64,000 bases of DNA from Tritrichomonas musculus (GCA_039105265.1 JAPFFF010000055.1:806001-870000), one strand, 5' to 3'. Shown: positions 51,429 through 60,862, numbered from the stretch's first letter. Program-made: numbers and translations. Notes: generated by a model from the letters alone, not told the origin.

Positions 51429-51770
51429 ATGAGCTGCTGTAAATGTTGTCTGAAATGGTTCTTCAAAATAACAATAATTCTATGCATCCTGATATTCATT
51501 ATTGCGATTCTGGCTGCGGCTGAGGAAGAAGATGAAGAAAGAAAAAGGAGAGAGCAAGAAAGTCGAGGCACATCAACAACTCAAAATTATGTTGAAACAA
51601 TTTATGTCCAAGATCCAGAACCATATTATACGAACGATTTAGATGATTATTCATGGGGAGGTTATCGGTCATCATCATCTCGATCAAGAAAAAAATCTAG
51701 AAATTCTAGAACTCCAAAAAAGAAAACAACAAGCAGAAAACGAAAAACTGGAGGTCGTCGCCGACGATAA
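51429..51770 (+). CDS. small membrane protein with RS/basic tail
   Basis: 113 residues. Cys-rich start (MSCCKCCLKWFF), one membrane helix (about 12-31, ITIILCILIFIIAILAA), an acidic/basic linker, then a strongly basic Ser/Arg/Lys tail (SSSRSRKKSRNSRTPKKK...GGRRRR). The N-terminal cysteines could be acylated. Initiator-like words TTCATTTTATATCACTTTTT just precede the ATG. Possibly a virion or membrane-remodelling protein; role inferred only. Confidence 0.55.
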   Translation: MSCCKCCLKWFFKITIILCILIFIIAILAAAEEEDEERKRREQESRGTSTTQNYVETIYVQDPEPYYTNDLDDYSWGGYRSSSSRSRKKSRNSRTPKKKTTSRKRKTGGRRRR

Positions 51771-51804
51771 TTTTAATTCAAAAAGTTAAAAATTTAAATT
51801 TTTA

Positions 51805-52074
51805 TTAAAGATTTTTATCTTCTAATTTTTGTTGATATTTTTGGAGATCATCATGAAATTTTTTTCGTAGAGCAGTTAAATTTTTCATTATTTTTTCGAA
51901 TTTTTGTTTTTTCATTTCCAGACGGTCAATATCTCTTTTGATTCGTGAAGCATAAGAATTTAGAGACTGGATTTTATCTATTTGTTCCATAAGTTGTCTT
52001 TCTTCATTATGACATTTCTCTTTTTTGAAAGACATCCACAAAATCAACAAAATGATGATCATGAACAATCTCAT
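51805..52074 (-). CDS. membrane-anchored coiled-coil Polinton protein
   Basis: 89 residues: an N-terminal hydrophobic anchor (MRLFMIIILLILWMSF) and a coiled coil (IKRDIDRLEMKKQKFEKIMK). Divergent from 52127 over a promoter with palindromic AACCGTTAGAACGGTT. Confidence 0.55.
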   Translation of the reverse strand: MRLFMIIILLILWMSFKKEKCHNEERQLMEQIDKIQSLNSYASRIKRDIDRLEMKKQKFEKIMKNLTALRKKFHDDLQKYQQKLEDKNL

Positions 52075-52126
52075 AAATAAAAATGAAAACCGTTAGAACG
52101 GTTATTCAAAAAGTTCATTTTTTTAA
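52075..52126. promoter_or_regulatory. divergent class B promoter with palindromic box
   Basis: AACCGTTAGAACGGTT supplies one Myb-type box per direction; TTTTCATTTTTATTT leads into the minus ATG and GTTCATTTTTTTAA into the plus ATG. Confidence 0.6.
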
Positions 52127-52390
52127 ATGCAGGGCCAACAAAGTTTACCTAGTGAAAAACAAAAAGAATTAATAAATTTATTAAAATTCACTAGAGGTGA
52201 AATTGAAAAAACTTGTGATCAAATGATCAAAATGACTGAGGAATTCTTTGATCAAGAAATTGATTTAAAAAATGATTCTCGTCCAGAGAGACAAGAACAA
52301 TTACATTCTTTACTAATAACAGTTGGGATTTTAGCAACTTCCAACAGAGAGAATTTCCAAAAATTGGAAGAAACGTTAAAGAATAAATAA
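52127..52390 (+). CDS. small helical Polinton protein
   Basis: 87 residues, all-helical, acidic (GEIEKTCDQMIKMTEEFFDQEIDL). Unknown. Stop is followed by TAAACATAACCG, part of the next promoter. Confidence 0.5.
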   Translation: MQGQQSLPSEKQKELINLLKFTRGEIEKTCDQMIKMTEEFFDQEIDLKNDSRPERQEQLHSLLITVGILATSNRENFQKLEETLKNK

Positions 52391-52425
52391 ACATAACCGT
52401 TTTTTAACCGCTTTCATTTTTATTT

Positions 52426-52686
52426 ATGACTGTTACTGAACAAGACCTTGAATTAGAATTTAGAAAATTGTTCAAAAATGATATCGTGTCTGATTTCCGA
52501 CATTTAAAGTTATTTTTCATGTTCAAATTAAATGTTATGATCAATGATCTTGAAAATAACAATCTTGATCGATTTAAGAAAGAAGTTCATAACACACCAT
52601 TTGTTTTCACAACAATGATTGAACATGATTTCTTTAATAAGATTCAAATCTACAATTCAAGAGAGAAAATTTTAACTACTCCTTAA
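52426..52686 (+). CDS. small Polinton protein, unknown
   Basis: 86 residues (MTVTEQDLELEFRKLFKNDIVSDF...), mixed helix with no recognised motif. Preceded by TAACCGTTTTTTAACCGC and TTTCATTTTTATTT, the class B layout. Confidence 0.5.
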   Translation: MTVTEQDLELEFRKLFKNDIVSDFRHLKLFFMFKLNVMINDLENNNLDRFKKEVHNTPFVFTTMIEHDFFNKIQIYNSREKILTTP

Positions 52687-52722
52687 TAAATAAAAAAGAT
52701 TAAATTTGTTTATTTAATTTTT

Positions 52723-54066
52723 TTAAAGTCCAACTGAGTCAGAGTCTGAATGAAAATTTTCAGTTTGAAATTTGGTTTGATTTTTGTAAAAGATAATTCC
52801 AAGAGCAAGAATCATGAGAATTAGTAATGGAATAGATACAGATAAACCTATTATTTTTGATACATTCTTTTGTTCAATATCTGATGGAGAGAATTGATAT
52901 GAGAAATTGAAAAGATAGGATTCAGAGAATTGATCTGATATAGTGAATTGAAAAGATGGCGAACGTGATGGACTAAATGTTGGAGATAAAGATGGTGAAC
53001 GTGATGACTAAATGTGAAATGTTGGTTGATGGTGAAAATGATGGGTGGAAAGATGGTGTGATGGTGAAAATGATGGGCGGAATGTTGGTGAAATTGATGG
53101 GCGGAATGTTGGTGAACGTGATGGTGAAATTGATGGGCGGAATGTTGGTGAACGTGATGGTGAACGTGATGGTGAACGTGATGGTGAACGTGATGGTGAA
53201 CGTGATGGGCTAAATGTTGGTGAACGTGATGGCGTTTGAATTGGAGGATCTTTGAGATAGAATAACCCACGTAATCCGATTTCATTATGTTGAATAGTAA
53301 TTAATAATGTTGTATCAATTGGTGAGAATGTTGGTGATTCATAAGCAATCAAAAAAGGTTTATTATTTGGTAACTTTTTTTCAGGAAAGAGATAATGTTC
53401 TGAATTCCATAAAAGATCACCTTGGTAAAAAGAATTTGAATTCATAACAATTATCCAAAATTTAGAACCATAAAATGTTATCTTTTTGACTCCTTCTGAA
53501 GAACCAGAAACAAAACATCTATGATATGGATTGTTCACATTTGATGGATCATCATCTTTATCAAACCAATTTCCACTGACAATTTCCCAGTCATTACATG
53601 GAATATATTCAGCATTATCAGGTATTCCTTCAATTGCTGGAGATAAAGATTCCTGTCTTAAATATGCAATACCTCGAAATTGGATGCTTCTATGTTGTTG
53701 AACATTAATAATAATATTTGTTAGCATTAGGGGAAATTCATTTGATTCAAAAACAATTATCCAATCTTGTTCATCGTTGGAATATTCATTGATGAGATAT
53801 TTTTGAGAATTCCATAAAAGTTCGGCCTCATCATGACGGGTAGAAATTTTTCCAATGATCCAAAATTTCCTGGCAGTAAATGATTGTTTAAGTGTTAAAT
53901 TGTTTGTTGTTGCATAATTTGTCCAACATGATAAGTCATCATTTGGTATAACTGATTTCCATTCTCCATTAACAATTTCCCAATCAAAACAAGAAATCCA
54001 TTCAGCATCATCAGGTATTCCTTCAATTGATGGGCGATTAATGAGTATCAAAAAGATAACGAACAT
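52723..54066 (-). pseudogene. duplicated-domain surface-type Polinton gene (fossil, broken)
   Basis: The long frame starts at 54066 with a hydrophobic leader (MFVIFLILIN). Two copies of a domain of about 125 residues follow, each with IEGIPD.AE, a CxDWEIV.G.W patch, FWII, LLWNS and a final RG..YL. A Ser-Pro repeat region (SPSRSPSRSP) encoded by 12-base repeats follows. A hydrophobic segment with a short acidic tail is encoded near the 3' end. The layout suggests a type I surface protein with a stalk. The region is broken, about one break. Confidence 0.55.
53075..53235 (-). repeat. 12-bp Ser-Pro codon repeats
   Basis: GGTGAACGTGAT and variants (GGGCGGAATGTT) repeat across 160 bases, encoding the Ser-Pro-rich stalk on the minus strand; such arrays vary in length easily. 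Confidence 0.7.
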
Positions 54067-54117
54067 TTAATAAAAATGAAAGCGGTTAAAACGGTTATGT
54101 CAGACCATTTTTTATTA
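54067..54117. promoter_or_regulatory. divergent class B promoter
   Basis: Two boxes, AGCGGTTAAAACGGTT, lie between the minus gene (CTTTCATTTTTATTAA before its ATG) and the plus gene (GTCAGACCATTTTTTATTA before the ATG at 54118). Confidence 0.6.
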
Positions 54118-54489
54118 ATGAAGTCTTGGTACGGTGACTATTCAAAAGAAGATATTGATGAGACTGTGAAAGAAATGGAAAAAGAAGAGGAAGAAGACGA
54201 TCCAAAAGAGTCCATAACTGATTACATAGATGACGCAAAACGTCATAATGCTCATTTAAAACTGGAAATTCGCAGCTTGGATAGGACAGTGGAAGATTAT
54301 CAAGCAATGAGTTCATGTCTTCAAGAAACTCTTGAATATCATCTCAAATTCGAAAAGAAAGTTCGAAATTATCGCAAAGCTCTCATTCTCAAAATGCGTG
54401 AAGTTTTGGATATTTTCGTTCACATGACTGACAAAAATGAATTAGAACCAAAATTGATCGAACTTAATAAATTCATTAACAAAGGTTAA
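54118..54489 (+). CDS. small coiled-coil Polinton protein
   Basis: About 123 residues from MKSWYGDY (54118), chosen because upstream in-frame ATGs fall in the promoter. Acidic N-terminus (EKEEEEDDPKES) then helices (RSLDRTVEDYQAMSSCLQETL). Function unknown. Confidence 0.55.
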   Translation: MKSWYGDYSKEDIDETVKEMEKEEEEDDPKESITDYIDDAKRHNAHLKLEIRSLDRTVEDYQAMSSCLQETLEYHLKFEKKVRNYRKALILKMREVLDIFVHMTDKNELEPKLIELNKFINKG

Positions 54490-54509
54490 ATAAATAAAAA
54501 AATAATTTT

Positions 54510-54797
54510 TTACTCTTTCAATATGACTGATAATTTTATTTTTTTCGGTGTGGTTGATTTTTTTTGTTCGATGAAGTTGATTAAGTTTTGAGTGTTTTGA
54601 ATTACTTCAGCTTTTTTGGATTCATATTTTTGTTTCTCTTTCTCTAATTCCTCTAGGAAACTTTCATAATCAGGATCATTCTTTAATGACAGAATCTCTA
54701 TTTCAAATTCTTCAACACTATGTATTTGTCTAATTAATTCATCAATTGAACTATTCAAATTTTCTTTGAGTAGATTCAAACTATGAGTAGGCAACAT
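54510..54797 (-). CDS. small coiled-coil Polinton protein
   Basis: 95 residues (NLLKENLNSSIDELIRQI...LEELEKEKQKYESKKAEVIQ), charged helix throughout. Its 5' end abuts the promoter of the plus gene at 54836, only 38 bases away. Confidence 0.55.
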   Translation of the reverse strand: MLPTHSLNLLKENLNSSIDELIRQIHSVEEFEIEILSLKNDPDYESFLEELEKEKQKYESKKAEVIQNTQNLINFIEQKKSTTPKKIKLSVILKE

Positions 54798-54835
54798 TTA
54801 AAAAAATGAATAACGGTTTTGACACTTCACTTTTT

Positions 54836-55213
54836 ATGAAGAGAGTTCCTCAAGTAGTATTTCAAAATTTAATAGAGGACAAGAAAGATAAACTCAAAAA
54901 ATCAATGAGTGAATTCTATGATGCTATGAATCGTTTGGCTGAAGCAAAAGTAAAAGAGAAAGATATTTCTTTTTGTCAACGGTATAATGGTGAAGATTTA
55001 CACAACTTATATAAACTCAAAAGAGATTTCGAAGATATACAAATTGATTCAATTATTGAAGATCATGAAAAAATAAAAACTGAACTTGAGACAGAAGAGA
55101 AATCAGCATGGAAAGAATATCAAGATAGTTTTGATCAATACAAAGTTCAAAAAAGAGCTTTAATAGCTGAAATAAGTTCTTTTCAAAAATTTCTAATGGA
55201 TGATGAAGATTAA
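54836..55213 (+). CDS. helical Polinton protein
   Basis: 125 residues from MKRVPQVVF (54836), just after AACGGTTTTGACACTTCACT; earlier in-frame codons are promoter. Coiled-coil-rich (EDKKDKLKKSMSEFYDAMNR). Unknown role. Confidence 0.55.
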   Translation: MKRVPQVVFQNLIEDKKDKLKKSMSEFYDAMNRLAEAKVKEKDISFCQRYNGEDLHNLYKLKRDFEDIQIDSIIEDHEKIKTELETEEKSAWKEYQDSFDQYKVQKRALIAEISSFQKFLMDDED

Positions 55214-55261
55214 TAAATTTAATTTATCTTTTTATTTTTTTATCCTCTTACAAAAACAAAA

Positions 55262-55969
55262 ATGATAGTAGAGCCAATAAATGAAAATTATGAATGGTTA
55301 CAATATAATGAACATTTACGGATTATACGTTCAAAGAAAGATAATATGTTTCAAGCAAATAGTATAATTAGTGCTTGTCAATCAACAAAGAAAATTAAGC
55401 ATTGGAATGAAAATAAACAAACAAAGGAGTTATTTCAATTTATTTCTGAGTCAGTCGGAATTCCGCCCGACCAAAAGTTATTAGAAAATCGACCAAATTT
55501 ACCGAATAATTTGAAAGGAATTTATATTCATAAATTATTAGTAAATCATATAGCAATTTGGGCTTCACCTACTTATTCATTCTTTGTTCTAAAATTATTA
55601 GATGAGTATTTTGAAAAACAAAGACAAGAACAAAAACCAAGATTAGTACCTAAAAATAGAGAATATGATTATAAATTCTTAATTTGGTTAGAAGAATTAA
55701 AAGATAATCCAGAAAAAGTTAAATTACATTTAGTCAAACGTCATAAAGATTATTATCGTGATATCAAACCAAAAGAAAAAAATCAATGGTACTTCAAAGA
55801 TAATATGCCAATAGCTATGACACCAAATAGAGATATAAAAGATATTATTCGTAAGAATTTTGGTACAAATGATGTTTCAATTTATAGTTCTATCATTACT
55901 GCTTCAAAAACATGTTTAGATAAATTAAAGAGGTTAATAGATGAATATATTAGTCATTATCAGGAATGA
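55262..55969 (+). CDS. KilA-N domain protein
   Basis: 235 residues. Residues about 10-120 fit a KilA-N domain: RIIRSKKDNMFQANSIISAC, a variable helix (HWNENKQTKELFQFI), then GIYIHKLLVNHIAIWASPTY followed by FFVLKLLDEYF, its most conserved block. KilA-N is a DNA-binding module of large DNA viruses and phages. The C-terminal half (YDYKFLIWLEELKDNPEKVKL...) resembles short-word domains often joined to it, but I cannot name it. A regulatory or replication role is likely. Confidence 0.75.
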   Translation: MIVEPINENYEWLQYNEHLRIIRSKKDNMFQANSIISACQSTKKIKHWNENKQTKELFQFISESVGIPPDQKLLENRPNLPNNLKGIYIHKLLVNHIAIWASPTYSFFVLKLLDEYFEKQRQEQKPRLVPKNREYDYKFLIWLEELKDNPEKVKLHLVKRHKDYYRDIKPKEKNQWYFKDNMPIAMTPNRDIKDIIRKNFGTNDVSIYSSIITASKTCLDKLKRLIDEYISHYQE

Positions 55970-56005
55970 AATATAAAAACGGTTTTGACACTTCATTATT
56001 TTTAA

Positions 56006-56266
56006 ATGAGTGAACCTGACTTTTTCGAAGAGAAGAAAAAGATTGATGATCAAACAAGAGATTTTCTATCGAATGTTCGAAATGATTTGAATATAACGAA
56101 AGTTCTCATGCAAAAAATAAATTCTCAACTTGATGAATTAACTTCAAGATTGGAACGTTTAGAAAGTTCTGTCCAAAGAATTGATCGAAAAGTTGCTGAA
56201 CGTGGTGTTCAAATCGAACAATTAATAAAAGACGTTTTCGTTCTTCAATTAACTCGACCTAAATAA
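56006..56266 (+). CDS. coiled-coil Polinton protein
   Basis: 86 residues with a clear heptad helix (MQKINSQLDELTSRLERLESSVQRIDRKVAE), like a trimerising stalk. Promoter AACGGTTTTGACACTTCATT lies 30 bases before the ATG. Confidence 0.55.
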   Translation: MSEPDFFEEKKKIDDQTRDFLSNVRNDLNITKVLMQKINSQLDELTSRLERLESSVQRIDRKVAERGVQIEQLIKDVFVLQLTRPK

Positions 56267-56328
56267 ACATTTTCTTTTTAATTAACGGTTTTGACAGACC
56301 ATTATTTTTATTGTAAAAGAAAGTTAAC

Positions 56329-56601
56329 ATGACAACAACTATTAGAGCGAATCCTAACAGATTAATGGAGATTTATAATCTCTTAACGAATGGTAAAGAA
56401 ACGTTTAAAGAATTCTCTAAAAAGAATGGGGATCGGAGTAAAGAAATATTAAATGAGTATATTATACAAAAAGTTAAAGAAAATGGTTACGATGGAAAAT
56501 TGAATGGAGATTCAATATTTTGGTTCGTTAAAGGTTTAACTCATTCAAATCTCCCTCAATATTTAAATCAACCTCCAGAACCCAGAAAAAGAATTTACTG
56601 A
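56329..56601 (+). CDS. small Polinton ORF immediately upstream of polB
   Basis: 90 residues (NPNRLMEIYNLLTNGKETFKEF...), basic and helical, unknown. It carries the class B promoter (AACGGTTTTGACAGACCATT at 56284). The polymerase ORF has no such promoter of its own, so the two are probably expressed from one transcript. Confidence 0.5.
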   Translation: MTTTIRANPNRLMEIYNLLTNGKETFKEFSKKNGDRSKEILNEYIIQKVKENGYDGKLNGDSIFWFVKGLTHSNLPQYLNQPPEPRKRIY

Positions 56602-56612
56602 ACCCCCACCTA

Positions 56613-59600
56613 GTGCGAACACCAATTGAGCCAGAGAAATCATCATTGAAAGAAATAATTGCAAATGCACCACCAAATGTACCTTTGAGAAAATTAATGC
56701 CCGTTAGTGAGCAAAATGTACCATTGAGAAAATTAGTTCCACCTCCTGAGCCAAAATCAAATGAATATGAACCAAAAAGACCAACTGATCCTTATTTCTT
56801 AAATATTCAGAATTCAATTAGACCTCATTCAAAAGATGATTCATTTATTCAATTCATGAAAATTAATAATGAAAATGATCAAGATAGAATTGTTGATGGT
56901 TATATAAAAATGTTAAATGATTCACCAACTGATTGGAGAATTAATTTTGAACAATTAAATGATTATGGTCGAAAGAAATTATTTCCATTCTTAAGAAAGA
57001 AATTTGAAAATGAAATAGGTGAATTAGCTGCAACAGAAAAATATAAATTATCTTATTCAGTTGGAGGTCAATGGCATTCTGTACCTTTAAATGGAAAAAC
57101 TTATGAAGAATTATTAAAGAATTTAACAGAAGAGAATTTCATTTATCAAATTGAAAAGAATCCAGGTTGGGAATATGATTTAGAAGGTCAAAGATTACCT
57201 GAATTTTCATTATTTTCTCAAATCAAATTTAGTATATTAAAACATCCAAAACATAAAAATACAGTCGATGGAGGATTCTTTAAATATTTATTAAAACCTG
57301 GTTGTCCAAAAGTATTAATTGATTACCTCGTTCGATTACAAATATTTGATAGTTTAATTAATGAAAAGACAAAGAAAATAAAAGAAGAATTAAATGATTG
57401 TTGTTTCATTTATGCTTTACAACAAACTGGAAATTATTCAGAATCATTATTAAATCAAATTAGATTAAGGATTCAAAATAGATATTTATCACAAAGTAGT
57501 ATTAATCATTTATGTGAAGAATTTAATATTCATCTTAATTTAACTTATATTGATGATAATTCTGTTGCTCAAAAACAATCTGTACGTTCAATGGATAAAG
57601 GTAAAAGAAAAACATATATGGGTATACAAAAAGCTGAACCAGAACGAACTCATAAATTCAATGTATATCAAAAACATTATTTCATCGAAGAAAAGACTCC
57701 ATTTACATATTATTATATCAAAAATATTGAAAAGTTAGATGAAGACAAATATAATAAAGATTGGATTACAGATCATTGGACAAAAGGTAGATCATTTATA
57801 ACTTCTTCAAACTTGATTAGAGAATTATTTAAGAAAAATTATTTCATTCCAATTAATTATTCACAAGAACATTTATTACATTCAATATTTTATAATGAAA
57901 TTGATCAAGATATTTCAAATACTACATTAGAATATAAAGATGAATATTGTTGTAAATTAATTGAACCAAAAACAAAAATAATCAAACAAGTAGAAACTTC
58001 TTATTGGTTTTGTGATTTTGAATCTGATACAAGTTCAAAAATTCATATTCCATTCTTATGTTGTTTACATTCATTAGATGGGAAAATTAAGAAAGAATTC
58101 TTAGGTGAAAAATGTAATATAAATCTATTGAAATATTTACCTACTGATTCAATTTGTTATTTTCATAATTTGGCTTATGATATTAGAATGATTTTACAAA
58201 ACAATAATCAAAATATAAAAATATTATCATCAATTATTAAAGGAAATCAATGTTTTAATATGACTTTGAAATTTGAGAACAAAAAGATAACATTTAAAGA
58301 TAGTTATCCAATTTTCTCTTGCAAGCTATCTAATCTACCATTAATGTTTAATATTCCTTGTGAAAAAGAAATTTTCCCATACAAATATTATACATTTGAA
58401 AGATTAAGAACAAATAAAGGTCAAATTAATGAAGCAGGTAAAGAAGAAGATAAAACATGGACTGAACAAGATTATCAATTATTTCGTTCAAATATTAACA
58501 AAATTAAGGGATGCCGTTTAAGTAATAATGAATTTGATATGTGGAAATATGCATTATTTTATTGTCATCAAGATGTTCGAATATTAAGAGAAAGTTTTGT
58601 TAAATTTAGACAAGGTTTCATTCAAGATTTCAAAATCGATCCATTCAAATATATTTCAATTTCTTCTTTAGCTAATGATGTATTTAATCATAAAGTTTAT
58701 TATGGTCATGATTTATATTCAGTAGGTGGAATTGTTAGGAAATTTTGTTCATATGCTGTTTATGGAGGTAGATGTATGACTGCTTATAACAAAAAGTGGC
58801 ATATCACTGAAAAATTAGCAGATTTTGACGCAGTTAGTTTATATCCTTCAGCAATTCATAGATTATATACCGTTCAAGGAAAACCAGTAGTAATATCCAA
58901 AACAGAATTAAATTATGAATTTTTATCAAAACAAGGTGCATATATAGTAGAAATTTTAGTTACTGGAATTCATAAACATTATCCATTTCCATTAATCGTT
59001 AAGAAAACAAAAGATGGTAACCTTAATGATGATAAATTCGATAAACCTTTCAAAATGATTGTCGATAATATTTATTTAGAAGATCTCATTGAATTTCAAA
59101 AAATAGATTTCGAATTAATTAGAGGTTATTATTGGCCTGGAAAAAGAGAATATCATATCCAAAAAGAAATTCAAAAAATATTTGAGAAAAGATTAGAATA
59201 TAAAAGTCAAGACAATCCTTTACAAAATTTATATAAATTAATTATGAATAGTTGTTATGGTAAAACTATTGAAAGACCTATTGAAAAAGATTTTAAATAC
59301 ATTAATGATCAAGATACTTTAGATAATTATTGGATCAAAAATTATAACAAAATTGTTGAAGATATTGAATTACAAAATAATATGCATGCTGTTAGAATAT
59401 TGAGACCAATTGATAAACATTTTAATTTTTCATTATTAGGTATTCATGTATTAAGTATGTCAAAAAGAATCATGAATGAAGTGATGTGTCTTGCATTTGA
59501 TATTGGTTGCCATATTTATTATCAGGATACTGATTCAATGCATATTGAAATAAATGATTTACCAAAATTACAAAAAGCTTATAAAGAAAAATATAATCGA

Positions 59601-59996
59601 GAACTCATAGGTAAATATTTAGGTCAATTCCATTCAGATTTTCCAACTATAAATGGTCACAAAGAAATGCCAGAATCAATTGAATCATACTTTTTGATGA
59701 AAAAGATGTATATTGATAAGTTACAAGATTCTACAGGTGAAATTGATTATATGACTCGTGGGAAAGGATTAACTGAACAATCTATTAAATATGCTTATAA
59801 GAATGAATTTGATAATGATCCAATGAAATTATATAAATATTTATATGAAGGGAATCAACAAACATTTGATCTTACAAAAGGTCAACCATGTTTCCAAATG
59901 AATAAAAATATGACTGTATCAACCTTAAATGAATTCAAAAGAAGAATATCAACACCATATAAAGAAGGAAAGAGAGAAAAATATTTTGAATACTAG
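56613..59996 (+). CDS. polB: protein-primed family B DNA polymerase
   Basis: About 1100 residues. Exonuclease motifs: FCDFESD (Exo I), YFHNLAYDIRMIL (Exo II), YCHQDVRIL (Exo III). Polymerase motifs: DFDAVSLYPSAIH (A), IMNSCYGKTIERP (B), YYQDTDSMH (C), and KKMYID (KxY). This set is the signature of protein-primed polymerases of Polintons, adenoviruses and phi29-like phages, which copy linear DNA from a terminal protein. The N-terminal 420 residues are element-specific. The initiator is uncertain; the first in-frame ATG is at 56697. Replicates the element. Confidence 0.92.
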   Translation: MRTPIEPEKSSLKEIIANAPPNVPLRKLMPVSEQNVPLRKLVPPPEPKSNEYEPKRPTDPYFLNIQNSIRPHSKDDSFIQFMKINNENDQDRIVDGYIKMLNDSPTDWRINFEQLNDYGRKKLFPFLRKKFENEIGELAATEKYKLSYSVGGQWHSVPLNGKTYEELLKNLTEENFIYQIEKNPGWEYDLEGQRLPEFSLFSQIKFSILKHPKHKNTVDGGFFKYLLKPGCPKVLIDYLVRLQIFDSLINEKTKKIKEELNDCCFIYALQQTGNYSESLLNQIRLRIQNRYLSQSSINHLCEEFNIHLNLTYIDDNSVAQKQSVRSMDKGKRKTYMGIQKAEPERTHKFNVYQKHYFIEEKTPFTYYYIKNIEKLDEDKYNKDWITDHWTKGRSFITSSNLIRELFKKNYFIPINYSQEHLLHSIFYNEIDQDISNTTLEYKDEYCCKLIEPKTKIIKQVETSYWFCDFESDTSSKIHIPFLCCLHSLDGKIKKEFLGEKCNINLLKYLPTDSICYFHNLAYDIRMILQNNNQNIKILSSIIKGNQCFNMTLKFENKKITFKDSYPIFSCKLSNLPLMFNIPCEKEIFPYKYYTFERLRTNKGQINEAGKEEDKTWTEQDYQLFRSNINKIKGCRLSNNEFDMWKYALFYCHQDVRILRESFVKFRQGFIQDFKIDPFKYISISSLANDVFNHKVYYGHDLYSVGGIVRKFCSYAVYGGRCMTAYNKKWHITEKLADFDAVSLYPSAIHRLYTVQGKPVVISKTELNYEFLSKQGAYIVEILVTGIHKHYPFPLIVKKTKDGNLNDDKFDKPFKMIVDNIYLEDLIEFQKIDFELIRGYYWPGKREYHIQKEIQKIFEKRLEYKSQDNPLQNLYKLIMNSCYGKTIERPIEKDFKYINDQDTLDNYWIKNYNKIVEDIELQNNMHAVRILRPIDKHFNFSLLGIHVLSMSKRIMNEVMCLAFDIGCHIYYQDTDSMHIEINDLPKLQKAYKEKYNRELIGKYLGQFHSDFPTINGHKEMPESIESYFLMKKMYIDKLQDSTGEIDYMTRGKGLTEQSIKYAYKNEFDNDPMKLYKYLYEGNQQTFDLTKGQPCFQMNKNMTVSTLNEFKRRISTPYKEGKREKYFEY

Positions 59997-60026
59997 ATTG
60001 GCGGTTTTGACAGACCATTTTTATAA

Positions 60027-60209
60027 ATGTCAAGAAGAGCAACCACTCAACCATTAATATCATTATCTGAGAGTGAAAGAATTGATAACGACTCTGGCGA
60101 TTGCTGTTGTTCCAACCCACCACCCAATTGCTGTTTGTGGACTCTTGTTATTCTCTTTGTGATGAACATCATTTTCACTTTTATTTATTTCTTACTTGCA
60201 ATTGCATGA
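60027..60209 (+). CDS. tiny Cys-rich membrane protein
   Basis: 60 residues: polar N-terminus, CCCSNPPPNCC cluster, one C-terminal membrane helix (LWTLVILFVMNIIFTFIYFLL). Tail-anchored type. Preceded by GGCGGTTTTGACAGACCATT, the last class B promoter going rightward. Confidence 0.6.
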   Translation: MSRRATTQPLISLSESERIDNDSGDCCCSNPPPNCCLWTLVILFVMNIIFTFIYFLLAIA

Positions 60210-60268
60210 TTTAATTAAACAATAAGCTTTTTTAATTTTTTTAATTTTTTATTTTGTCTCAAAAATAT

Positions 60269-60595
60269 ATGACAAAGACTAGGATCCGTTGGAATACTCA
60301 AAAAGTGAGAGAAGAAATGGCTAAAGAAAATTGTATATTATTAGATGATTACAAAAGAGGAGATATTCGTATTCATTATTTATATGAAGGTAATGAATTT
60401 TCAGTAAGGTGGTCAGATTGGATGAAAAAAGATAGGCCATCAAGACCACATTTGAAAGGAGGAAATAGAAAAATAACAAAATCAAAGAGTGTTGATAACT
60501 TAAATAAAACTTTTGAAGATCCTGAAAATGGAGAAGAGGAAAATGAAAATGAAGAAGATTTTAATGAGATAGAAAATGAATTACATCAAGAATGA
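60269..60595 (+). CDS. small charged Polinton protein
   Basis: 108 residues from MTKTRIRW (60269), the first ATG. Compact N-terminal half (YEGNEFSVRWSDWMKKDRP), basic middle, long acidic C-terminus (DPENGEEENENEEDFNEIENE). No class B box upstream. Confidence 0.5.
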   Translation: MTKTRIRWNTQKVREEMAKENCILLDDYKRGDIRIHYLYEGNEFSVRWSDWMKKDRPSRPHLKGGNRKITKSKSVDNLNKTFEDPENGEEENENEEDFNEIENELHQE

Positions 60596-60688
60596 ACTCA
60601 TTAATATGTTAGAGCAATTTATATTAGAGAAGTTAGAGTTGGAAATAGGTTTGATGTGAACTTTTTCTAGAATTTTGCAAAATCAAAA

Positions 60689-60862
60689 ATGCCACCAAAA
60701 AGAACGAAAATGTCAAAAATCCCGCCAGAATTATTGTATTTAATCGAAAAACAAATAAGAAAAAGAAGCAAACCAACACGAAAAACAACAACAACACCAA
60801 GAAAAGCGAGATCAAATAAAGGAATCAAAAGATCAGGAGTAAAAAGAACAAGAAAAAGATAA
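60689..60862 (+). CDS. 57-residue highly basic protein
   Basis: Begins MPPKRTKMSKIPPELL and continues with runs such as KQIRKRSKPTRKTTTTPRK to a stop at 60860. About 40 percent Lys/Arg with Thr/Ser/Pro. It recalls DNA-condensing core peptides of adenoviruses in composition only. No class B promoter. Confidence 0.5.
   Translation: MPPKRTKMSKIPPELLYLIEKQIRKRSKPTRKTTTTPRKARSNKGIKRSGVKRTRKR

Noticed and set aside
52851-53285. His-rich minus-strand ORF (HHVHHHVHHH) as a metal-binding protein
   Set aside because: It is an alternative reading of the 12-base Ser-Pro repeats and lacks a start context.
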